Made by a program: the position numbers and the translations under genes. From Treponema sp. (GTDB taxonomy: Bacteria; Spirochaetota; Spirochaetia; Treponematales; Treponemataceae), in contig JAKSTG010000022.1 of assembly GCA_024402695.1 (NCBI GenBank), positions 1 through 49,534 on the forward strand: DNA of 49,534 nucleotides. The letters are read 5' to 3'. Positions 32,053 to 40,910 of the stretch are shown in pieces. How positions within the stretch are numbered: the stretch's first letter is position 1; every line of letters starts with the position of its first letter. The notes under the pieces were generated by a model, which saw only the letters and a list, made by a program, of their open reading frames with translations, did not search any database and was not told where the DNA came from.

Positions 32053-33576
32053 ATGAATCTTCTTGAAAAGCTTAAAGAGACAGCCGTATCCGTTCTTCCT
32101 GTTATGTGCATCGTGTTGTTACTGGGATTTACAGTTGCAAAGCTGCCTGGACTTATGCTCGGAAGATTCGTGATCGGCGGAATATTTCTTATTATCGGGC
32201 TGACAGTTTTTCTTGCCGGTGTTGATCTTGGAATTCAGCCAATGGGTGAGCGTATCGGTGCCGGCCTTACCAAAAAACGTAATCTTACACTTCTTCTTTT
32301 AAGTGCATTTATCATTGGCTTTCTGGTTACTGTTGCAGAACCAGACATCCAGGTTTTTGGAAGTCAGGTATGTTCGGTTTTTCCTGCCGTAAAAAAAACT
32401 GTCCTGGTTTTTGTAATCGCAGGGGGAGTAGGAATCTTTCTGCTCCTTGGACTTCTGCGAAGTGTTCTTAATCTTTCAGTAAAAATTTCATTTCTTGTTT
32501 TATACATTCTTCTTTTTCTTCTGGTGATTTTTGTTCCCGAAGGATTTATCGGAGTTGCCTTTGATTCAGGCGGGGCAACCACAGGACCAATGACAGTTCC
32601 TTTTATACTTGCTTTGGGTCTTGGTGTTTCTTCGGTTCGCGAAGAGGATAGGGAAAGCTTTGGTCTTACAGGTGTAACTTCTGTTGGTCCTGTAATGGCT
32701 GTTCTGATTTATAGTCTGTTTATGGCTTCAGTTTGCTCAAACGGTCAGGACGCCGCCCTTGTAGAATCAGAAACCGTGCAGGGTGCCGCAGCAATTGTTG
32801 TGGAAGGCGGTCTTTTTACTTCCTTCGGCGAAGTTTTTCATCCTGTTATGAAAGAATCTTTTTTATCGATTCTTCCGCTGGTTTTCCTCTTTGCAGTTTT
32901 CCAGATTTCTTTATTAAGAATGACAGCCCGCCAGGTAACCCGAATGGTAGTGGGACTGGTTTATTCCTTCCTGGGACTTTTCATTTTCCTGGTTGGAGTA
33001 AACGGTGGCTTCATGCAGACAGGCCGTGCTTTGGGTTTGATTCTTGGACAGAAGGCCTTTGAACTTGGAGGCTTCTGGTTTGTTCTTCTGATTGTTACCG
33101 GTCTTGGACTTGGTGCAATTGTAGTTTGTGCAGAACCTGCAGTGTGGGTTCTTACAGAGCAGGTTGAGTCTGTATCGGGTGGAACAATAAAACGCAAACT
33201 TCTTCTTGTGTTCCTTTCAGTAGGTGCCGCTGTGGCTATAGGATTTGCAATGGTTCGCGCAGTATGTGGCTTCAGTCTGAAATGGATTCTTATTCCGGGT
33301 TATGCAATTTCTCTTATCCTTATGATTTTCTCGCCATCAATGTTCACAGGAATTGCCTTTGACTCAGGCGGAGTTGCATCGGGTCCAATTACTTCAACTT
33401 TTGTTCTGTCCTTTGCCCTTGGTGCAGCCGGCTGCCAGTCTTCCGGATCAAATGATGTTTTCGGTGTTATTGCACTTGTGGCCATGACTCCGCTTATTGC
33501 AATTCAGATTCTTGGAATAATCTATAAAATGAAAACCCGAATGAAAACCGATTCAAAGAAAACGGAGGTTTCATGA
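32053..33576 (+). CDS. DUF1538 domain integral membrane protein
   Basis: The 507-residue membrane protein is an internal duplication of DUF1538. Each half has an AEP motif (TVAEPDIQVF about 95, CAEPAVWVL about 360) and a re-entrant-like GVAFDSGGATTGPMTVPF (about 173) or GIAFDSGGVASGPITSTF (about 435). Such paired inverted or tandem halves are typical of transporters or channels. The stop overlaps the next gene, a tandem P-II protein, by ATGA, so a P-II-gated transporter is a reasonable inference; the substrate is unknown. Confidence 0.88.
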   Translation: MNLLEKLKETAVSVLPVMCIVLLLGFTVAKLPGLMLGRFVIGGIFLIIGLTVFLAGVDLGIQPMGERIGAGLTKKRNLTLLLLSAFIIGFLVTVAEPDIQVFGSQVCSVFPAVKKTVLVFVIAGGVGIFLLLGLLRSVLNLSVKISFLVLYILLFLLVIFVPEGFIGVAFDSGGATTGPMTVPFILALGLGVSSVREEDRESFGLTGVTSVGPVMAVLIYSLFMASVCSNGQDAALVESETVQGAAAIVVEGGLFTSFGEVFHPVMKESFLSILPLVFLFAVFQISLLRMTARQVTRMVVGLVYSFLGLFIFLVGVNGGFMQTGRALGLILGQKAFELGGFWFVLLIVTGLGLGAIVVCAEPAVWVLTEQVESVSGGTIKRKLLLVFLSVGAAVAIGFAMVRAVCGFSLKWILIPGYAISLILMIFSPSMFTGIAFDSGGVASGPITSTFVLSFALGAAGCQSSGSNDVFGVIALVAMTPLIAIQILGIIYKMKTRMKTDSKKTEVS

Positions 33577-34214
33577 GTTACAAACTGACGTTCGGCATCG
33601 TTCCTCATAACCAGGGCGATGAAATTGTAAAAGCCGCTTCTCTTGGAGGAGCCGCCGGCGGTACAGTTCTTATGGGAACAGGTACTGCTTCCAACAATAT
33701 CCTTTCGCTTCTCGGATTCGGAAGTTCAGGAAAAGACGTGGTTCTTATTCTTGTGCCGGAAGAAATAAAAGACAGGGTTCTTTCTGAAATGATTAAAAGT
33801 ACATCAGAAAAGAAAAAACATTACGGAGTACTTTGGACAATTGATGCTTCGCGCCTTATAAAAGCAGGTACTGAATACGGAGAAAAAACAGATATGAAAG
33901 AAAAAGCAGATCACCAGATGATTGCCCTTATTGTTAACAAGGGATATGCAGAAGACGCTATGGCAGCAGCCCGTACTGCCGGTGCCGGTGGCGGTACAGT
34001 TATCAATGCCCACGGTACTGCAAAAGAAGGCGATGCAAAGTTCTTTGGAATGAACATTGTTCCGGAAAAAGATCTGCTGATTGTTCTTGTTCCAAATGAA
34101 AAGTGTGACGCAGTTCTGGAAGCAGTAAAGAAACTTGAATGTCTGCAGACTCCTGGAAGCGGAATTGCTTTCTGTGCCGACGCACACGACTTCACTTTGC
34201 TTGGAGCCAAGTAA
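33573..34214 (+). CDS. Tandem P-II-like regulator
   Basis: The 213-residue protein consists of two P-II/GlnB-like ferredoxin folds, about 1-100 and 112-213. Repeated elements are GGAAGGTVLMGTGT and GAGGGTVINAHGT, each followed by a core strand (VVLILVPEE and LLIVLVPNE). The uridylylated Tyr of classical GlnB T-loops is not seen. It is translationally coupled to the DUF1538 membrane protein, as GlnK is to AmtB. It probably binds an adenine nucleotide and controls that transporter (inference). Confidence 0.85.
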   Translation: MSYKLTFGIVPHNQGDEIVKAASLGGAAGGTVLMGTGTASNNILSLLGFGSSGKDVVLILVPEEIKDRVLSEMIKSTSEKKKHYGVLWTIDASRLIKAGTEYGEKTDMKEKADHQMIALIVNKGYAEDAMAAARTAGAGGGTVINAHGTAKEGDAKFFGMNIVPEKDLLIVLVPNEKCDAVLEAVKKLECLQTPGSGIAFCADAHDFTLLGAK

Positions 34215-34220
34215 GAAAGA

Positions 34221-35012
34221 ATGCTTAAGGAATATCACGAATCAATTGATTCAACCAATTCGGAAGCCTCAAGAATGCTGGATGCAGTATCTTCTGTACC
34301 CGGAGGTTTTTGGGGACTTCATAAAAAAGTGATTTATTCAGGCCAGCAGACTGCAGGCCGCGGACGTATGGGACGGCCGTTTTTTTCTCCACGTACAGGC
34401 GTCTACATCTCCCTCATTTATTGTCCGGATGCCCTTGCTTCCGGCAAACCTTTTGATCCGGCCATTTACACTTCCGCCGCTGCCGTTGCCGTTTGCCGTG
34501 CAATAGAAAGTCTTTACGGTAAAAACTGCCTGATCAAATGGGTCAATGACATTTATGTAAACGAAAAGAAAGTTTCCGGAATTCTGACAGAAGGAAAACT
34601 GGATCCAAAGACAGGAAAAATCGGTGCAATCGTTGTGGGAATTGGCGTGAACATTTTTACACCGGAGGAAGATTTTCCGGAAGAACTCCGTTCCCGTGCA
34701 GGTTCAATTCTTGATTCTTCCAGCGATGCCCGAATCCATCAATTTGTGGATCTGATTTCTTGTGGTTGTTTTGATATCTTTGACAGCTTTGATCTGCCTG
34801 AATCGGAAATCCCAACTCAGGTTATGAAAGAATATAGAAACCGTTCGAATCTTATAGGTAAAACAGTAACTGTTACTCCTGTAATCGAACAGGAAGCGGG
34901 ACGTTATGAAGCTCTGGTTACGGACATTACAGGAGACGCACGTCTTGTGGTAAAAACTGCAGACGGCAGGGAACTGAGCCTTTCCAGCGGTGAAGTAAGC
35001 CTGCATTCTTAA
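34221..35012 (+). CDS. birA: Biotin-[acetyl-CoA-carboxylase] ligase
   Basis: This 263-residue enzyme activates biotin with ATP and attaches it to a carrier protein. It lacks the N-terminal DNA-binding domain, so it is the class I, non-repressor form. The biotinyl-AMP loop AGRGRMGRPFFSP (about 45-57), KWVNDIYVNEKKVSGIL (about 110) with the catalytic Lys, and VVGIGVNIF are all present, and a C-terminal SH3-like cap closes the protein. It starts 6 bp after the P-II gene. Confidence 0.95.
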   Translation: MLKEYHESIDSTNSEASRMLDAVSSVPGGFWGLHKKVIYSGQQTAGRGRMGRPFFSPRTGVYISLIYCPDALASGKPFDPAIYTSAAAVAVCRAIESLYGKNCLIKWVNDIYVNEKKVSGILTEGKLDPKTGKIGAIVVGIGVNIFTPEEDFPEELRSRAGSILDSSSDARIHQFVDLISCGCFDIFDSFDLPESEIPTQVMKEYRNRSNLIGKTVTVTPVIEQEAGRYEALVTDITGDARLVVKTADGRELSLSSGEVSLHS

Positions 35013-35015
35013 AAT

Positions 35016-35046
35016 TTGTAAAAAATCCCTGTTTATGTGGTATAAT
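35016..35046 (+). promoter_or_regulatory. Promoter of the 560-aa unknown gene
   Basis: An extended -10 TGGTATAAT (TATAAT 35041-35046) has a distant TTGTAA (35016-35021) at 19 bp. The start codon lies 33 nt downstream with CGGAGG before it. Confidence 0.6.
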
Positions 35047-35079
35047 TTAGTCTCATTATAAAAATACTTCGGAGGACAT

Positions 35080-36762
35080 ATGAGCGACGAACTCGACCCT
35101 GAAATTGCAGCCCTTTTGGCATCTGCTACAAATGACAATGCAGAAGCACGTTACGACATGAAAGCTGCAGAACTCAAACTCAAGGCTAAGGAAGACTATG
35201 AAAACAGAACTTCTGCAGGTCGCTCTATTCATGAAGTAGATTTAAGCCTTACAGGATTCGCTCCGATTGAAAAGCCATTCCTGGAAACTCCGTCTACAAC
35301 TTTTAATGACGCAAACTATTATAAGACTGCTCTTTCAAATGAAAATCAGTCGGCACAGCGTGTTCACCAGATTCTTTCAAAATATCTTACCTGTAAAGAT
35401 CCTAAGGACCGTACAGTTTACCGTCAGCAGATTGTAACTGCTTACTGGGAACTTCTTCGCGGAATGGTTGGTAAAGCAGGGGATCCTAATCTGGCACTTC
35501 CAAAGAAAATGCTGCTCCGTTATGCAGTTCTTCTTCCATCGCTTTTCCGTCCGGAACAGAAAGACTTCTTCAATACATTCAAGGAAAAGAACGAAACGAA
35601 TGAACCTGTTCTTTATATGGATGAATGGTTCAAGGAAATCGGTGCAGGCCGCATGAACAATTCCATGACTGATGAAGCAAAACCGGTACATTCAAAGAAC
35701 ATGACTGCCGAAGAAGCTTCGTCTGCAGAACAGGCTCACCTGATGCAGCTTCAGTCAAAGAACTCGGGAAAACTTCAGAATGCGGAAAACATCCTGAACA
35801 TTAAAGAAAATGAACGTACAATGCTGGAAACAGAACTTCGTACCCGCATTGATAATATTATGGATCATCCTGTTGTTATGGGATATGAACCACACAAACA
35901 GGGACTTTCTGAATTCCAGAGAAAACAGTTTTCAGAAATTACTGATTATCTGCACAGACTTTCAAAAGTTGATAAGGAAATTACAAAAGCTTTTGCAGAA
36001 TATCAGGAAGCAAAAGGTGTTTTTGACAACGTTCAGAATAAGATTGAAGCCGGGGGTCCTGTTGTAATGACAAACGACACCGAAGCAATCAAGACTGAAT
36101 TCGATACAGTTCGCCAGATGGCGAAGATGACCATCGGTCGTCAGGGGAACCAGTTCCCTGTATTCACCCGCGAATTCTATCACTGTACAGAAAAAGGAAC
36201 CGGTGTCCGCGAAAATGTTATTGAAGTTCTTCGCTGGATTGAAAGCCTGGATCCTGGTGTTTTCCACCGTGTTCATAAAAATGTTCCAAACCGTATTGTT
36301 CCATACACTTTGCTGGTTCCAACTTATGGTGACCGCGGATTCTGTTGGGAACCATTCGACCGCTATAATCGCGTTACTTCCCGTGGACGTATTGTAGTTC
36401 CAATGTATCCTCGCGATCTTCAGATTGCAGTTCTTACAGCCGTTGCCGATTTACGATGGCAGGTTGCAAAAGAAAAAGCCAGTTATTACTGGATGGAAGA
36501 AGGGCTTACAGGACAGTACTTCCAGCACTTTGAACAGAACAAGCTGAAAGGTGATGTTAAGGAATACTTCATCGAAGACTACATTCTTTGGATGACAAAA
36601 GAATCTACAGGTGTTCAGCGTCTGGACCGTGATGTTCGTGGTATCTTCTGGCGCAACATGCCGTTCCCTAAAGAACTTAAGGAAGAACTTCGCAAGCGTT
36701 CTCTTGTTTACGATGAGCTCTGCAAGAAAGACGCTAACCGCGAAATGAGTGACGGTTATTGA
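35080..36762 (+). CDS. Large soluble protein of unknown function, likely spirochaete-specific
   Basis: This 560-residue protein has no signal peptide or membrane helix. Its first 60 residues are acidic and helical. Residues about 215-330 are rich in Glu, Lys and Gln with a probable coiled coil (MLETELRTRID, KEITKAFAEYQEAKGVFDNVQNK). The C-terminal third is rich in aromatic residues (RGFCWEPFDRYNR, ASYYWMEEGLTGQYFQHFEQNK). A strong extended -10 and a good ribosome binding site imply high expression. I know no named family for it. The HD-GYP gene starts 6 bp after it, so they share a transcript. Confidence 0.6.
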   Translation: MSDELDPEIAALLASATNDNAEARYDMKAAELKLKAKEDYENRTSAGRSIHEVDLSLTGFAPIEKPFLETPSTTFNDANYYKTALSNENQSAQRVHQILSKYLTCKDPKDRTVYRQQIVTAYWELLRGMVGKAGDPNLALPKKMLLRYAVLLPSLFRPEQKDFFNTFKEKNETNEPVLYMDEWFKEIGAGRMNNSMTDEAKPVHSKNMTAEEASSAEQAHLMQLQSKNSGKLQNAENILNIKENERTMLETELRTRIDNIMDHPVVMGYEPHKQGLSEFQRKQFSEITDYLHRLSKVDKEITKAFAEYQEAKGVFDNVQNKIEAGGPVVMTNDTEAIKTEFDTVRQMAKMTIGRQGNQFPVFTREFYHCTEKGTGVRENVIEVLRWIESLDPGVFHRVHKNVPNRIVPYTLLVPTYGDRGFCWEPFDRYNRVTSRGRIVVPMYPRDLQIAVLTAVADLRWQVAKEKASYYWMEEGLTGQYFQHFEQNKLKGDVKEYFIEDYILWMTKESTGVQRLDRDVRGIFWRNMPFPKELKEELRKRSLVYDELCKKDANREMSDGY

Positions 36763-36768
36763 TGTAGT

Positions 36769-38265
36769 ATGACCTATAATAAAAAAGATTGTTTTCGTTT
36801 CTGTATTCTGTATGGTTTTATTATCGCACTGGTAAACTTTATAGGATTTATGCTTCCGGGAACCGGAAATATTCCTCTTCAGCCATCAGGTAACTGGGTA
36901 GAGTGGATGGCTTTTATGGACAGAAACGAAAAACTCATTACAACTCTTACAGTAATCGTTTTTATTATTCCTGCACTTGTCTGTATTTCTTTTATTCGTT
37001 TTGCAGGTGATAAAGCTGAACGACGTATGATAAACCTTCCCCTTGCTTATTCAACATTCGGTTCTTTGGGGTGGGTACTTAGTTTTATCCTGGAATCAAT
37101 TACACTTGCCATATTTAAGATTAATCATAACGTGGAAATTTCAGAAATTATTATTACTTCTTTCATGTACATTCTTCAGGAAGGACTTTTCATTTTTACT
37201 CTGGCATTCTTAATTCTGGACACTCTTCATAGAAAGTTCTTTTTTCCAAAATATTACCCTCAGGGAAAACTCAGTAAAATCAGCGGATTAAAAAATCCTT
37301 CAGTGAACTTCCTTTTTGTAGTTTTTTATATTTCAATTGGAATATTTCCAGTATTCTTTCTGACATCAACCATCCTGAATATTCTTAAAAACGGGAATAT
37401 AAAAATAAGCAACGCTGTTTTTGTTTTAATCACTTTTATTGTTGTTTTTGGAATTGTCCTTCTAATCATCTTTACTCATGTAATTTCAAGTCCTTTGAAG
37501 AAGTTTAAAATTACTGCAAGGGAAATTGAACAGGGTAATTACAATGTTCGCTGTAATGTAGTCAGCAATGATACTTTTGGTGACCTGGCGGATACTTTTA
37601 ATGACATGATTTTTTCGCTGGATGCAAAATCAAAAAAAATAAATGCCATCCAGAATTCAATTATCCGCGGCATGGCCGTAATGGTTGAAAGCCGCGACAA
37701 TAGCACGGGTGGTCATATCAACAGGACCAGTGACTGTGTAAATGTTTTTGTACGAAAGCTTCGTGAAACTGAAAAATATAAAGATCTTTCTGATTCATTC
37801 TGCAGAAGTGTAGTTAAGGCAGCTCCTATGCATGATCTTGGTAAAATTGCAGTAGATGATGAAGTACTTCGTAAACCTGGAAAGTTTACAGACGAAGAGT
37901 ATGAAAAAATGAAGGCTCATTCGGCAGAAGGAGCCCGTATTGTTGAACAGGTTCTTAAAGAAGTTGATGACTTTGAATTCAAACAGATTGCAGTAAACGT
38001 TGCCCATTATCATCACGAAAAATGGAACGGTACTGGTTATCCTGAAAAAATCAGCGGTGAACAGATTCCTCTTGAAGCACGTATTATGGCTTTAGCCGAT
38101 GTTTTTGATGCGCTGGTAAGTAAGCGTTGCTATAAAGACAGTTTTTCTTATGACAAGGCCTTTTCCATTATAGAAGAATCTCTGGGCACACAGTTTGATC
38201 CTGATCTGGGAAAAATTTTTCTTGGTATTAAGAAAGACCTGATTGAATTGTATGATCAGTATTAG
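36769..38265 (+). CDS. Membrane HD-GYP phosphodiesterase with HAMP domain
   Basis: This is a predicted c-di-GMP phosphodiesterase. Five to seven membrane helices (about 1-245) are followed by a HAMP linker (SSPLKKFKITAREIEQGNYNVRC) and a C-terminal HD-GYP domain. Catalytic residues seen are H355-D356 in MHDLGKIAV and H415-H416 ... G423-Y424-P425. The upstream GGHINR has the first HD-GYP His. The domain appears complete, so activity is expected. The membrane part probably senses a ligand or membrane state. It begins 6 bp after the unknown 560-aa gene. Confidence 0.9.
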   Translation: MTYNKKDCFRFCILYGFIIALVNFIGFMLPGTGNIPLQPSGNWVEWMAFMDRNEKLITTLTVIVFIIPALVCISFIRFAGDKAERRMINLPLAYSTFGSLGWVLSFILESITLAIFKINHNVEISEIIITSFMYILQEGLFIFTLAFLILDTLHRKFFFPKYYPQGKLSKISGLKNPSVNFLFVVFYISIGIFPVFFLTSTILNILKNGNIKISNAVFVLITFIVVFGIVLLIIFTHVISSPLKKFKITAREIEQGNYNVRCNVVSNDTFGDLADTFNDMIFSLDAKSKKINAIQNSIIRGMAVMVESRDNSTGGHINRTSDCVNVFVRKLRETEKYKDLSDSFCRSVVKAAPMHDLGKIAVDDEVLRKPGKFTDEEYEKMKAHSAEGARIVEQVLKEVDDFEFKQIAVNVAHYHHEKWNGTGYPEKISGEQIPLEARIMALADVFDALVSKRCYKDSFSYDKAFSIIEESLGTQFDPDLGKIFLGIKKDLIELYDQY

Positions 38266-38277
38266 GGGAACGCGAAT

Positions 38278-38304
38278 ATGAACACTAAAAATGACTGTAA
38301 TTGA
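38278..38304 (+). CDS. 8-codon upstream ORF overlapping the GNAT start
   Basis: ATG at 38278, preceded by GGGGAA, opens MNTKNDCN and stops at TGA 38302-38304, overlapping the start of the GNAT-DUF3795 gene at 38291 in another frame. It may tune translation of that gene, or simply be chance. Confidence 0.25.
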   Translation: MNTKNDCN

Positions 38305-39235
38305 ATATTTCACAATTCAGAATAGAGACGAACAGATTTACTGGCTTAATCAGATTGGAAAAAGTGATTGGGGAGCTGGTAAATATCTTTATGAACTCCT
38401 TCGTGACGGAAAGCTAAAAAGTCTGACCGGGGAACAGACCCTCGTAGGACTTCTTGTTGATGGTCGAAAACTAGTTTCTTTCTGTACTTTTGCAAATCTA
38501 GATGAGATTCAGCCGACGGATTTGGGCCCCTGGCTTGGCTTTGTTTATACCTTTCCTGAATATCGTGGAAAGCATGGGGCCGGCATTCTCCTTGACTACT
38601 GGGAATGTGTGGGAACTGCTATGGGAAAGGAAGCACTTTATATTTCTACAGATCACAAAGGTCTTTATGAGAAATATGGTTATGAGTTTTATCAAATATT
38701 GAAAGATGTAAATGGTGAAGATTGCCGTGTTTATAGGAAAGTTCTTAAAAAAGACTTTGTTCCGGAATCAGTTTTCAAAAACCGTGAGATGCGTGGAAAT
38801 GAATTCAAGGCAAAGATTACAGAAAATGCTAAAGCAAAAGTAACAAATTCTGTAGCTCCCTGTGGTTTTTCATGTAACCATTGTTTTCTTGGAAAATGGT
38901 GCGGAGACTGTCGCAGTGATTTCAACTGCTGTAGTTTTGCAACCTTGTATGAAAAAGGACGATGTCCTAATCTTTTCTGCTGTCGTGAAAAACAGATCGA
39001 AGGCTGCTGGGAATGTTTTGAACTGGAAGACTGCTCAAAAGGTTTTTACGGGAACAAGGACGGAGGAAATGACTGCAAGTCACAGGCTTTGTTCATAAGA
39101 AAATATGGATTAGAAAATTACATGAAGATGCAGGACAAACTTCATGCTAAATATAAGTTCGAAAAAATTCAGGAGGTTCTTAAAGAAGATGTAAATAAAT
39201 CTCTGGAAATTCTTGAAAAGGTCTGGAACGAGTAA
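38291..39235 (+). CDS. GNAT acetyltransferase fused to cysteine-rich DUF3795
   Basis: Residues about 1-155 are a GNAT domain: FCTFANLDEI, then YTFPEYRGKHGAGILLDYWE with the acetyl-CoA loop, then YEKYGYEFYQ. Residues about 185-270 hold 14 cysteines in CGFSCNHC, WCGDC, NCC, CCREKQ and CWEC patterns of DUF3795, which probably bind metals or a cluster. The fusion joins an acyl transfer and a redox/metal module in one polypeptide. The only in-frame ATG is 38291, without a good ribosome binding site. The acylphosphatase gene overlaps its stop (TAATG). Confidence 0.8.
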   Translation: MTVIEYFTIQNRDEQIYWLNQIGKSDWGAGKYLYELLRDGKLKSLTGEQTLVGLLVDGRKLVSFCTFANLDEIQPTDLGPWLGFVYTFPEYRGKHGAGILLDYWECVGTAMGKEALYISTDHKGLYEKYGYEFYQILKDVNGEDCRVYRKVLKKDFVPESVFKNREMRGNEFKAKITENAKAKVTNSVAPCGFSCNHCFLGKWCGDCRSDFNCCSFATLYEKGRCPNLFCCREKQIEGCWECFELEDCSKGFYGNKDGGNDCKSQALFIRKYGLENYMKMQDKLHAKYKFEKIQEVLKEDVNKSLEILEKVWNE

Positions 39236-39435
39236 TGGCTTCTGAAAAAATCCGCAAGCACATAGTTTTTCATGGCCGCGTTCAGGGTGTGGGCTTCAGA
39301 TGGCATGCTACAAATTTCGCCAATTCTATAAGTCTTACAGGCTGGGTTCAGAATCTGGAAGATGGCACTGTAGAAATGGAAGTGCAGGGGACGGAAGAAA
39401 AAAAAGGACTTGCAGGAAAATTTTTTTCTCTGTGA
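39235..39435 (+). CDS. Short acylphosphatase, possibly truncated
   Basis: The N-terminus GRVQGVGFRWH with Arg22, and WVQNLEDGTVEMEVQGTEE with Asn40, are the catalytic acylphosphatase elements. Normal enzymes have about 90 residues; this one stops at 66, losing the second helix and last strands. The loss starts at a run of eight A (about 39398-39405). Neither other frame restores a convincing family C-terminus. The 3' end is occupied by the extended -10 of the next gene. It may be a decaying gene. Confidence 0.7.
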   Translation: MASEKIRKHIVFHGRVQGVGFRWHATNFANSISLTGWVQNLEDGTVEMEVQGTEEKKGLAGKFFSL

Positions 39436-39458
39436 TATAATGAAACTGAGGTAAACAG

Positions 39459-39761
39459 ATGGTAAAACACATTATCTTATGGACATTGAAAGAAATGTCT
39501 GAAGAAGAAAAAGCAAAGGTTAAGGCTGAGATCAAGGAAAGTCTTGAAGGGCTTAAAGGAAAGATTCCGGGGCTTGTAGATATAAAAGTAAATATAGACG
39601 GAAGACTTCCTTCCTCAACAGCAGATCTTATGCTGGATTCAACTTTTGAATCGGCAGAGGCCCTGAAGGGATATTCAAAGCACCCTGAACATGTTGCGGC
39701 AGCTGATACAAAGGTTCGTCCTTTTACTGCCAGCCGTGCCTGTCTGGATTTTGAAATTTAG
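39459..39761 (+). CDS. Dabb (stress-responsive A/B barrel) family protein
   Basis: The 100-residue protein begins MVKHIILWTLKEMSEEEKA, typical of Dabb domains (ferredoxin-like dimeric barrels), with GLVDIKVNIDGR and the closing HPEHVAAADTKVRPF. The family includes olivetolic acid cyclase-like and stress proteins; no reaction can be assigned. TGATATAAT (about 39431-39439) is a good extended -10, and GAGG lies before the ATG. Confidence 0.85.
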   Translation: MVKHIILWTLKEMSEEEKAKVKAEIKESLEGLKGKIPGLVDIKVNIDGRLPSSTADLMLDSTFESAEALKGYSKHPEHVAAADTKVRPFTASRACLDFEI

Positions 39762-39770
39762 TCAGAGATA

Positions 39771-40859
39771 TTACAGTCTGAATTCCATTACATAGTCGTC
39801 CATGAAGAAACCTTCGCCGATGTCGGCCTTGTCTTCACGGGCGATGTTGAATCCTAATTTTTTGTAAGCCTGAACTGCAGGATTTTCTTTGTTTACACGC
39901 AAAGTGATGTTGTGCAGATTCAGGCTTTCTGCATTCTGTACAACAAAGCGAAGCATGTAGCGGGCGTAGTCTTTGCCCCGTTCTTCTTTTTTAAGATAGA
40001 ATTTGCTCAGGTACATTTCGCCGTCTTTTTTCACAAAAGCAAGGAATCCTACAATCCGGTCATCATCTTTTACAAAGTAATAACGGTAGCCGTGGTAAAG
40101 GGCATCGGAGATTGCTTCCGGAGTCTGGAATTTTGAAATCATGTAATCGTTCTGGGCTGCTCCGATAATTGGGTCAAAGTGTTCCTTTACAATTGCAGTG
40201 GCCAGACGGGACATTTCTTCAATGCGGGGTGTGTCCCCTTTTTCAAGTTTTTCAAAGTTCAGCGGTTTGAAGGCAGGATTTCTGCGGCTTACAGAAACGC
40301 CGTCTCCCAGCTCAAAGAATTCAGTTTTGAATTCAGGGTTTGATTTAAGGAAGGAAACATATTTCCTGATTTTTCTTAAAAGTTTGATTGTGGAATAATT
40401 ATGAGTCAAACTGAAATCTTCAACCATGCCGTGAAAGGCCAGATTGTCGCTTACAATAACTCCGCCTTCTGCAAGGTATTCCTTGAACTTCTGGAAGAAT
40501 TTTACATACTGGGCTTTTGCAGCATCAATGAAAATAAGGTCGAAGCGGGCATCTTCCGGAAGTTTCCAGCGGAGAGCGTCTTCGCAGGTAATATTGATTC
40601 TGTCTGACAGGCCGCAGTCCGAAATATTCTGGACTGCTTTGGAATAGCGGTCAATGTCGATTTCCACTGTGGTTACTTTTACATCCGGATTTACAGAAGC
40701 AAAGCGGATTGCCGAATATCCTATTGCAGAACCGATTTCAAGAATGCGTGTAAAATGATTTTCCCGAATCAGGTCGCACATAAAATCAATGCCGCCGTCT
40801 TTCATAATAGGCACATCGTTTTTTGAAGCATATTCTTTGATTTCGGAAATCTCATTCAT
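39771..40859 (-). CDS. O-methyltransferase fused to GNAT acetyltransferase
   Basis: Residues about 1-200 are a class I methyltransferase of the family-3 O-methyltransferase/TrmR type: ILEIGSAIGYSAIRFA is motif I, VTTVEIDIDRY motif II and FDLIFIDAAKAQY the metal-binding region. Residues about 215-362 are a GNAT domain with KKEERGKDYARYMLRFVV and NPAVQAYKKLGF. I set the start at MNEISEIKEY (40859), because the upstream 41 codons run through a GC-rich repeat. TrmR alone makes tRNA mo5U34; a joined acetyltransferase suggests a combined or new modification. It is divergent from pflA. Confidence 0.85.
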   Translation of the reverse strand: MNEISEIKEYASKNDVPIMKDGGIDFMCDLIRENHFTRILEIGSAIGYSAIRFASVNPDVKVTTVEIDIDRYSKAVQNISDCGLSDRINITCEDALRWKLPEDARFDLIFIDAAKAQYVKFFQKFKEYLAEGGVIVSDNLAFHGMVEDFSLTHNYSTIKLLRKIRKYVSFLKSNPEFKTEFFELGDGVSVSRRNPAFKPLNFEKLEKGDTPRIEEMSRLATAIVKEHFDPIIGAAQNDYMISKFQTPEAISDALYHGYRYYFVKDDDRIVGFLAFVKKDGEMYLSKFYLKKEERGKDYARYMLRFVVQNAESLNLHNITLRVNKENPAVQAYKKLGFNIAREDKADIGEGFFMDDYVMEFRL

Positions 40860-40910
40860 GTTGGAAAGTGTACTATTTTCTTTTGATTTAAGATATACTC
40901 TAAAAAAGCC

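Noticed and set aside
39398..39458. Frameshift that would restore a full-length acylphosphatase
   Set aside because: Neither alternative frame after the A8 run gives the family's C-terminal strands.
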